Positions 6,307-11,031 of a stretch of 11,031 nt of DNA are shown one piece after another. Origin of the DNA: JAGNRR01 sp964389575. GTDB lineage: Bacteria > Bacteroidota > Bacteroidia > Chitinophagales > Chitinophagaceae. Location of the stretch: positions 1 to 11,031 of the forward strand of contig CAYMFF010000079.1 in assembly GCA_964389575.1 (NCBI GenBank), read 5' to 3'. Both the position numbers and the translations under genes were made by a program. Each line of letters starts with the position of its first letter. Positions within the stretch are counted from its first letter, which is position 1. Below the pieces are notes generated by a model that did no database searches, was not told the origin of the DNA, and saw only the letters and a list, made by a program, of their open reading frames with translations.

Positions 6307-7695
6307 ATGCAACATGATATAATATACATTCCCGAGGACTGGGACTATGATTTATTTATAAATGCCTACGAAAATCTAGGGTATAAATTACCGAAGAATA
6401 TTGGTGCTAAAATTGCCTTGTTTGAACGGGCTAGTATATTACTCAGTAGCATTTATCAATTTTCTTACTGTGCGTACAAACAAACAGAAGCCTTTCCAGA
6501 AATTACCCTCTACTCCCGTTACCTCAAACAAATAGGAAATGATAAGTACAAGAAATATTTAGAATTATTTATAGCAGAAGATATAATTAAAACACCAAAG
6601 GCATCACACTACGATAGTGAAAAGGGCGAATGCAAAACGTACCAACTTTCAGATACCTTATCACCCATACTTGTACCCTATACGCTTAGTAACTTCCGTG
6701 CACGTAAAAAAACAAAAGCTCTGTACGCCACTAAGGTGAAAACGAAAAGAAAGAAATCTAAAAAGCTCCTTAAAGCTTATCCTTTTCTTAATCCGCTTAG
6801 AAATGGAGATCTAATAATAAATGTAGCAGCTGCAAAAGAATGTTTGCAGAATGAGTTGATTCCTAGCAAACAAGACAAAATTAGCAAATCAAAAATTGCA
6901 AAGAACTACTACGAAAATATACTCCCTCAGAAAATAGATAGCTTTAATGAGCAAATAAAAACAAACATGAATCCTGACAATTACGGTGGCCGCATTTATA
7001 CCGAAGCAGTTAAACTACCAGGAAAGCTACGCAAGCATTTACGTCTAGACGGTGAGCCTTTAATATCATTAGATATAAAATGTTCTCATTTTTACCACTT
7101 AGCGGCAGCACTTCTAATTTTGAAAAAAAAGAGCTTTTCAGATCATCCTACCCCACTGACATCATCCACCCATACCCCAGAACACCTTCCCTTTATGTTT
7201 CCTAAAACTCCTGAAAGACTTGCTGCACTTGAGATAGAGCTACACAAAATAATTGAGTTAGCCACTACTCCTAAAGTTATAAATGGTAAGCCAGATTTGT
7301 ATGAATACTTTGGACAGCATCAAGCTAAGAAGCTGGACAGAGACTGTAGTAAAAAGATACTCAATACGATTCTAAACGATAAATTAGAAAGTAATAAAAA
7401 ATATATAGTTGGCTATTGCAAGGCATTTAGAAAATTGTTTCCTGAGACTTTTGAAATAATACGAGCGGCTAAAAAATCAAACTACAAAGCGCTAGGCAAA
7501 TACATCACCAGCGTAGAACGTTATATGTTGCTAGACCTGGTGGCTAACGAACTGTACAATACTCATGGCATCAGTACAGTAAGTGTACACGACTGCTTAA
7601 TGTGCAAAGAGTGTGATATAGATACTGTAAATGCTGTAGCCATAGAGACGTACCAATCATTGCTCGAGCAGGCGCCCTTATTTGATATAAAATAA
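6307..7695 (+). CDS. Family A DNA polymerase palm-like protein, probable element replication protein
   Basis: The product is 462 residues from the ATG at 6307. The N-terminal half (1-200) is helical and basic (KTKRKKSKKLLK around 144-155) and may bind DNA. The C-terminal half carries a motif order like family A polymerase palms. GGRIYTEAVKLPGKLRKHLRLDGEPL precedes SLDIKCSHFYHLAAALL, with D256 in the place of motif A (compare DYSQIELRI). LDRDCSKKILNTIL (343-356) is like the motif B region with its Arg and Lys. TSVERYML follows at 401-408, and VSVHDCLMC (426-433) has the HD pair of motif C (H428, D429). No 3'-5' exonuclease domain is evident. I recall similar proteins on Bacteroidota mobile elements without assigned function. 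A primase-polymerase or replication-initiation role is inference. It is convergent to the excisionase-like genes. Confidence 0.62.
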   Translation: MQHDIIYIPEDWDYDLFINAYENLGYKLPKNIGAKIALFERASILLSSIYQFSYCAYKQTEAFPEITLYSRYLKQIGNDKYKKYLELFIAEDIIKTPKASHYDSEKGECKTYQLSDTLSPILVPYTLSNFRARKKTKALYATKVKTKRKKSKKLLKAYPFLNPLRNGDLIINVAAAKECLQNELIPSKQDKISKSKIAKNYYENILPQKIDSFNEQIKTNMNPDNYGGRIYTEAVKLPGKLRKHLRLDGEPLISLDIKCSHFYHLAAALLILKKKSFSDHPTPLTSSTHTPEHLPFMFPKTPERLAALEIELHKIIELATTPKVINGKPDLYEYFGQHQAKKLDRDCSKKILNTILNDKLESNKKYIVGYCKAFRKLFPETFEIIRAAKKSNYKALGKYITSVERYMLLDLVANELYNTHGISTVSVHDCLMCKECDIDTVNAVAIETYQSLLEQAPLFDIK

Positions 7696-7698
7696 AAA

Positions 7699-7721
7699 CG
7701 CACCAATATATAATTGGTGCG
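7699..7721 (-). terminator. Rho-independent terminator of the integrase/excisionase operon
   Basis: A perfect 9-bp stem CGCACCAAT/ATTGGTGCG encloses a 5-base loop ATATA. On the minus strand it is followed by TTTTTATTTTA (7688-7698), so it ends minus-strand transcription arriving from the HTH genes. It lies only 3 bases after the stop of the plus-strand polymerase-like gene and may also stop that transcript, though the plus side lacks a T-run. Confidence 0.8.
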
Positions 7722-7743
7722 CCTGTTCAAGTCGTAGTCCTTT

Positions 7744-7965
7744 CTATTTCTGTCTACGATTCTTGTATTGATAATAAGATAGTACGCTTGCCTTGGCGAA
7801 CATAACTTTATCATTTACTATTTCATATCTCAAACTCCCCTTACGCATGGCATAAGTTATTTCATAATCTGACAACTCCAGCAACTGCTTTGTATAGCTT
7901 GCAGAGTATTGATTCTTCTTCGGCTTTCTTTTCTTCTTGGGCTTGGTATTAATTACTACGTTCAT
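7744..7965 (-). CDS. Small basic HTH protein (excisionase-like)
   Basis: The product is 73 residues from the ATG at 7963-7965. A very basic tail (TKPKKKRKPKKNQ, residues 7-19) precedes a compact domain, LLELSDYEITYAMRKGSLRYEIVNDKVMFAKASVLSYYQYK. This follows the MerR/excisionase pattern: helix, recognition helix, wing with a hydrophobic turn, and closing helix. Its start overlaps the end of the preceding HTH gene by 17 bp, so the two are likely translated together. It may act as a second recombination directionality factor or as an accessory DNA-binding protein of the element. The Lys/Arg-rich tail points to non-specific DNA contact. Confidence 0.6.
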   Translation of the reverse strand: MNVVINTKPKKKRKPKKNQYSASYTKQLLELSDYEITYAMRKGSLRYEIVNDKVMFAKASVLSYYQYKNRRQK

Positions 7966-8242
7966 CCTTGTTTATTTTTGATTCTAAATTGCTTTTGGAC
8001 TCTACCCTTCCATTTTTGATAAAGTCGTCTAAATCGGCAATTAAATAGCGATTACTACCTTTTCCATTCACCTTATGATATACTATTTCATTTCTGCTAG
8101 TCAGCTTATACACCTGACTTTCGCTTACACCCATATACTTAGCTGCTGCCTTAGTATCTAACCATTTTGAGGCTGGTGCACTTGTTATTTTAATCGGTGG
8201 ATTATATAGGCCATCCACGTGGCCCTTTCTCAATGTACTCAT
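7949..8242 (-). CDS. Excisionase-like helix-turn-helix protein (HTH_17 type)
   Basis: The product is 97 residues from the ATG at 8240-8242. Residues 27-77 match the excisionase/MerR-like HTH: WLDTKAAAKYMGVSESQVYK, then LTSRNEIVYHKVNGKGSNRY, then LIADLDDFIKNG. This is the usual order of recognition helix, basic wing and ADLDDF closing helix. Proteins of this kind direct tyrosine integrases towards excision or regulate genes of the element. The integrase lies about 1 kb upstream on the same strand, and a second small HTH gene overlaps its 3' end by 17 bp. The unstructured N- and C-terminal ends show no other motif. Confidence 0.75.
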   Translation of the reverse strand: MSTLRKGHVDGLYNPPIKITSAPASKWLDTKAAAKYMGVSESQVYKLTSRNEIVYHKVNGKGSNRYLIADLDDFIKNGRVESKSNLESKINKDERSN

Positions 8243-8413
8243 TTTTATAAGTTTTTAATTAACGCATCTTGGATAATCACAGTATCAATCTGCAAACCTG
8301 TGCCGCTTACAGAAAGATATTACCCTTGATTGCTGAAGCGAATGTAGTCTACCTTTGAATGCTTATAAACTCTACATGGGGAACTAAAAATCCCTATGAA
8401 AATTTGGCTCAAA
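8243..8413. promoter_or_regulatory. Intergenic spacer upstream of the excisionase-like genes
   Basis: This 171-bp spacer separates the 277-residue gene from the HTH pair, all on the minus strand, so it can carry a separate promoter for the HTH pair. No convincing -33/-7 pair, terminator or strong repeat was found. Confidence 0.25.
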
Positions 8414-9247
8414 CTAGTTTGGACTCTTTAAGTCTATACTATTATCACTTAGCCATTTTATGATATTGGCATCGGTACTGCTTTCCAAATCCTTTACTAA
8501 GCGATAGGGATTTGTAAATGCTTTTCCATCTTCATTCACAAAAATTCGCAAAAAGGATTGTAGGGTTTTTTCCTTTAAATTTGGAAGCAAACCACATTGG
8601 TGCAAAATCAAAAACAAGCGAGAAAATTCCGCTCTTGTTAAACTAGTTTCAATCGGTTCAACTACAGAGGCATTGAATGTTTCAATAACATCTAAGGTTT
8701 CGGTAAAGTTAGCCGACCTAACTTCTAGGTTATGTCTGTATTCGCCTAGGTATTTGTATTGAACACTTCCTTTAGGATAATGATTAACAAGCTCATTTAG
8801 TTTATCAAAGAAATTTAAATAAATAGTTTGCTTTTCTTCTAAATTAGAATTTAGTTTAAGCTGCTCACTAAGAATGATATCTGCGTAACCTGCCCATTGC
8901 ATAAGGTACTTCTTGGGATAATTTTCAGGATACTGTTTATCCGTAATTTGCCGACAGGTTTCTTCCTGCATTACCAACTCCCATTCTGTCGTATCTGCTA
9001 CCTCCATAATATCCTCAACAGTCATATCCTCGACATTATTCTCGTACAAATCAAACGGAGTATATCCTGAACAAAAAGCATAAAAATCAAAATCTACTTT
9101 TTGGCCACCTCCTATAACTACACCTTTCCAATCCGCCAAAGTCCCATGTTCATTTCTTGGGTGCTCCTTAAACATTTTTTCGGCTTCCCTAATAAATTCA
9201 CTATCATAACTTGTAATAAAATAATTATTCAACTCCTCAATGGTCAT
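8414..9247 (-). CDS. Unrecognised protein translationally coupled to the integrase
   Basis: The product is 277 residues. Its ATG at 9245-9247 shares one base with the integrase stop codon (TAATG), a classic coupling arrangement. The protein is acidic and has no signal peptide or membrane segment. The first 100 residues contain GVVIGGGQKVDFDFYAFCSG. The middle (110-200) looks mainly helical. The C-terminus (about 203-277) has TRAEFSRLFLILHQCGLLPN, FLRIFVNEDGKAF and a final short helix. This end recalls the C-terminal part of RteC-like and other mobile-element proteins of Bacteroidota, but the likeness is too weak for a family call. Tight coupling to the integrase suggests a role in recombination or in its control. 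Confidence 0.6.
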   Translation of the reverse strand: MTIEELNNYFITSYDSEFIREAEKMFKEHPRNEHGTLADWKGVVIGGGQKVDFDFYAFCSGYTPFDLYENNVEDMTVEDIMEVADTTEWELVMQEETCRQITDKQYPENYPKKYLMQWAGYADIILSEQLKLNSNLEEKQTIYLNFFDKLNELVNHYPKGSVQYKYLGEYRHNLEVRSANFTETLDVIETFNASVVEPIETSLTRAEFSRLFLILHQCGLLPNLKEKTLQSFLRIFVNEDGKAFTNPYRLVKDLESSTDANIIKWLSDNSIDLKSPN

Positions 9248-10473
9248 TATGCAAAATTAAGCAGTTGATTAGATTGTAATTCTTTTTTCTTGGTATCTAA
9301 TGTTTTTATATATCCAATGGTCATGTCAATTGACTGGTGCCCAGCTGCCTCTTGCAAGTAGTACAAATCAGCACCACCAGCAAGCATCATGCTGAAATAC
9401 GTATGCCTCATGACGTAGTTCCAACCACGCGCTGTAATACTAATACCTAAATCAGAAGCAAGCTTTTTCATTCCGCTGTTAAAAACACGATTAAAATTGC
9501 CCACAGCCTTTTTAATATCTTCGGCAGACATCCCATCATGTAGGAAGTCAATAAGATAACCTTGACTATCTATACTACCATAACGGTTAATTAGCTCCTT
9601 GATTTCTGGACTGATAAAAATCGAAATCGTTTTCAAATTATGTTTTGTAGTTAGCTTGGTTTTCTGTCTAGTAAATTCAATGTAATCTCCTTTAATATTT
9701 TCTTTTCTGAATGCAAGTAAATCATGAGTATTGCACCCGTTACATAAATACATTAGTATAGAAAAATCTCTTGCCTTTTGCAATATAGATTCTTCTTCGT
9801 CAGATTTGTAATTATATATCTTTGCCAATTGAGATTTATCTAGTGATTTTTTTAGCTTGTTCTTTTTAGGGATTACATATTGCCCTTTAGCAAATGGATA
9901 TTGCTTCTGGTCCAATAAGCCTTTTTCTATAGCGATATTTATAATACTACGCAGATTACGACAATAAATACCAAGCGTAGTAATCGAGTTACCTTGTGCA
10001 ATAAACCACCGCTCATAACCCTCTAAGAAGGTTTTATTTATACTCTTTAGTTTGATATTGGGTTTATACTTCCGTAGCGATACTAATGCATACTGATAGC
10101 TTATCGCCGTACCTATCTGCTCATTTTTCCGTAGCTCCTGCACCTTGTTATCAAATAATCCTATAAGATCGAGCATGGATTTTGGAGTGCCTTTAAACTC
10201 CGTTTTGAACTCCTCGAATGTAAAGACATCCATCCCATCAATAATATTAATTGCTTTCTGCTCCCACACATCCAGCACCAGTTTTTTGGCTTTATACTCT
10301 CCCCTTGGTTTAGCACTCATTACCTTTTCAAAGTCTTCCTCGGTTGCACTTTCCCCTATTCCATATTTATAATTTGTACCATCATTGGTAACTCTAATCT
10401 TAATAGGAAATGTTCCATCTTTCTTTTTAGTTCGTTTATCAATTACTATTTGCGTTGTTGTTTTGTTTATCAT
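9247..10473 (-). CDS. Tyrosine recombinase (integrase) of the element
   Basis: The product is 408 residues from the ATG at 10471-10473. An upstream ATG (10537-10539) would add 22 residues, WAIYWAI among them, that come from the direct repeats before the gene and look non-coding. The domains run as follows: an N-terminal arm-binding part (TQIVIDKRTKKKDGTFPIKI), a SAM-like core-binding domain (about 98-205), then the catalytic domain. Visible catalytic elements are K271 (TRQKTKL), R356 with H357 (YVMRHTYFSM), H379 (GHQS) and the nucleophile Y388 (TIGYIKT). The usual first arginine is missing: the place of RGMNxxD reads CNGCNTHDL, with Asn245. The gene lies next to the tRNA-Leu fragment that it presumably uses as its attachment site, and it overlaps the next gene by one base. 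Confidence 0.9.
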   Translation of the reverse strand: MINKTTTQIVIDKRTKKKDGTFPIKIRVTNDGTNYKYGIGESATEEDFEKVMSAKPRGEYKAKKLVLDVWEQKAINIIDGMDVFTFEEFKTEFKGTPKSMLDLIGLFDNKVQELRKNEQIGTAISYQYALVSLRKYKPNIKLKSINKTFLEGYERWFIAQGNSITTLGIYCRNLRSIINIAIEKGLLDQKQYPFAKGQYVIPKKNKLKKSLDKSQLAKIYNYKSDEEESILQKARDFSILMYLCNGCNTHDLLAFRKENIKGDYIEFTRQKTKLTTKHNLKTISIFISPEIKELINRYGSIDSQGYLIDFLHDGMSAEDIKKAVGNFNRVFNSGMKKLASDLGISITARGWNYVMRHTYFSMMLAGGADLYYLQEAAGHQSIDMTIGYIKTLDTKKKELQSNQLLNFA

Positions 10474-10485
10474 ATCTATAATTTT

Positions 10486-10507
10486 AATTGCCCAATAAAT
10501 TGCCCAA
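10486..10507. repeat. Direct repeat upstream of the integrase
   Basis: AATTGCCCAA occurs at 10486-10495 and again at 10498-10507, a 12-bp period, 12 bp before the integrase ATG. The position fits an operator or a site bound by the excisionase-like proteins. It also explains the repetitive WAIYWAI residues in the longer reading of the integrase, which argues for the shorter start. Confidence 0.55.
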
Positions 10508-10631
10508 CTTATTGTGATAAATCTAGTAGAGCTTGGCAAATAAAAGTAATATGGATATGCACAGAAACCAGTCTCTGTAAAGACTCTCTAAGATTTAGCA
10601 AAGCAATGCAAAAGAATGAAAAGGTGTTTCA
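10508..10631. other. Element end between integrase and tRNA fragment
   Basis: No gene is seen. It contains an inverted repeat AGTCT/AGACT (10570-10574 and 10581-10585) and a purine-rich stretch with repeated AAGCAATGCAAAAGAATGAAAAG. Integrase arm-type sites would be expected here, but none is identifiable with certainty. It does not contain the 5' half of a tRNA-Leu: no acceptor strand complementary to CTCGGGT and no D-arm precede the anticodon stem. Confidence 0.4.
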
Positions 10632-10686
10632 TTGGATTCAAAATCCAGTTCTTTCGGGAGTGCCGGTTCGACCCCGGCCTCGGGTA
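10632..10686 (+). tRNA. tRNA-Leu(CAA) 3' half, attachment-site scar
   Basis: The sequence reads as an anticodon arm TTGGA-TTCAAAA-TCCAG (anticodon CAA, leucine), a long variable arm (GTTCTTTCGGGAGT), a T-arm GCCGG-TTCGACC-CCGGC (10662-10678), an acceptor 3' strand CTCGGGT (10679-10685) and discriminator A (10686). CCA is not encoded. The 5' acceptor and D-arm are absent, so this is not a working gene. A half beginning exactly at the anticodon stem, next to an integrase, is the usual result of integration by crossover in the anticodon region. The intact tRNA should be at the other end of the element, outside the window. Confidence 0.85.
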
Positions 10687-10689
10687 CTA

Positions 10690-10722
10690 AAGACCTCCTT
10701 TCTGTAAGGAGGTCTTATTTTT
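10690..10722 (+). terminator. Rho-independent terminator after the tRNA fragment
   Basis: A perfect 11-bp stem AAGACCTCCTT/AAGGAGGTCTT (10690-10700 and 10706-10716) with loop TCTGT is followed by ATTTTTA. It begins four bases after the discriminator base, as expected for the native terminator of a tRNA gene, so it was carried along with the chromosomal 3' half. Confidence 0.85.
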
Positions 10723-10727
10723 ATACC

Positions 10728-10970
10728 ATGATTGTAGTTTATGTTTTAAAATCTGTTGAAAGAAATTATATCTATATTGGAATGACCAAAGAGTTAACTA
10801 GACGATTGAAAGAACATAATAACGGATACAATAAAACAACTAAACCATATAGGCCGTTTACATTAATTCACACAGAAACTTATTCTTCCAGAGTTGAGGC
10901 CACGGTTAAAGAGAAACATTTCAAGTCTGGCTCAGGCAAAGAGTATATAAAACAACATTTTATAAATTGA
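10728..10970 (+). CDS. GIY-YIG family nuclease (small, YhbQ/UPF0213-like)
   Basis: The product is 80 residues from the ATG at 10728. A longer frame from 10632 would read through the tRNA fragment and terminator and is rejected. The signature is complete: VYV (4-6, GIY strand), YIG (16-18), TRRLKEHNNG (24-33) with the catalytic Arg and the His-Asn pair, and a Glu in the helix EATVKEKHFKS (57-67). Single-domain proteins like this are common in Bacteroidota. Their substrate is mostly unknown, and related domains are found in UvrC and homing endonucleases. The gene sits between two copies of the same tRNA-Leu segment: it starts 6 bp after a terminator and ends 5 bp before the second copy. Confidence 0.87.
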   Translation: MIVVYVLKSVERNYIYIGMTKELTRRLKEHNNGYNKTTKPYRPFTLIHTETYSSRVEATVKEKHFKSGSGKEYIKQHFIN

Positions 10971-10975
10971 GATGA

Positions 10976-11031
10976 GGATTCAAAACCTGCCTGCCGGCAG
11001 GCAGGTCCAGTTCTTTCGGGAGTGCCGGACT
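10976..11031 (+). repeat. Second copy of the tRNA-Leu(CAA) segment, interrupted by a palindrome
   Basis: GGATTCAAAA (10976-10985) and the 23 bases 11006-11028 (TCCAGTTC...GTGCCGG) are identical to 10634-10666, where the two pieces are contiguous. In this copy 20 extra bases separate them. After 11028 the sequence differs (ACT instead of TTC), and the window ends. As in the first copy, the 5' half of the tRNA is absent. It may be an older integration scar, or one end of a duplicated unit of about 342 bp carrying the GIY-YIG gene. Confidence 0.85.
10985..11006. repeat. Perfect 22-bp palindrome inserted in the tRNA-Leu segment
   Basis: The 20 inserted bases are CCTGCCTGCC followed by its exact complement GGCAGGCAGG (10986-11005). 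With the flanking A and T the symmetry covers 22 bp. It is very GC-rich compared with its surroundings. No target duplication is visible. I recall the same kind of palindrome as a frequent short interspersed repeat in other genomes, but cannot check this here. Confidence 0.9.

Noticed and set aside
7563..7814. Minus-strand frame over the end of the polymerase-like gene
   Set aside because: It crosses the terminator hairpin and is opposite the motif C region of a better-supported gene.
10474..10539. 22-residue extension of the integrase
   Set aside because: It is made by the direct repeats AATTGCCCAA and gives WAIYWAI. The arm-binding domain starts properly at the ATG at 10471-10473.
10632..10727. 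N-terminal extension of the GIY-YIG protein
   Set aside because: It would translate the tRNA fragment and its terminator. The GIY-YIG domain starts normally at the ATG at 10728.
1..11031. CRISPR array
   Set aside because: No series of regularly spaced identical repeats was seen. The four 18-bp motif copies differ in orientation and spacing.

Overview
The window looks like part of a Bacteroidota chromosome. The DNA is AT-rich, coding starts mostly lack clear Shine-Dalgarno sites, and the left edge carries a SusC-type TonB-dependent receptor (signal peptide, carboxypeptidase-regulatory-like domain, plug). The integrase also belongs to the Bacteroidota-typical tyrosine recombinase group. The genus cannot be told from sequence alone. 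Ten Ns at 5725-5734 mark a scaffold join, so the order of the left and right halves is only as good as that join.

Left part (1-3022), all on the minus strand: the start of a TonB-dependent receptor, a Fur-family metal regulator, a small unrecognised protein, an AbiV-family (HEPN-like) abortive infection protein, and an unrecognised 280-residue protein 19 bp upstream of abiV. The last two form a probable two-gene phage-defence operon.

Middle (3023-5724): about 1.2 kb without a credible gene. It first holds four copies of an 18-bp motif (ACGAAAYGTCCMVTTTTT), the outer two forming a near-perfect 20-bp inverted repeat. Then comes a roughly 0.65-kb GC-richer stretch packed with hairpins, which is a candidate large structured RNA. 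Next is a membrane protein joining a VanZ-like N-terminus to a large soluble domain (minus strand). It is divergent from an XRE-type repressor gene that runs into the gap.

Right part (5735-11031): a non-coding stretch with G-runs and a short direct repeat leads into a 462-residue plus-strand protein. Its motifs resemble the palm of family A DNA polymerases, and it may replicate the element. Convergent to it, on the minus strand, lie an integrase, a translationally coupled 277-residue protein and two overlapping excisionase-like HTH genes, ending in a shared terminator. The integrase is followed by the 3' half of a tRNA-Leu(CAA) gene starting at the anticodon stem. This is the expected scar of an element integrated in the anticodon arm of tRNA-Leu, and it marks the right end of the element near 10632. 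The left end, with the intact tRNA, is not in the window.

Beyond that end lies a GIY-YIG nuclease gene. It is followed five bases later by a second copy of the same tRNA-Leu segment, into which a perfect 20-bp palindrome is inserted exactly at the end of the anticodon loop.
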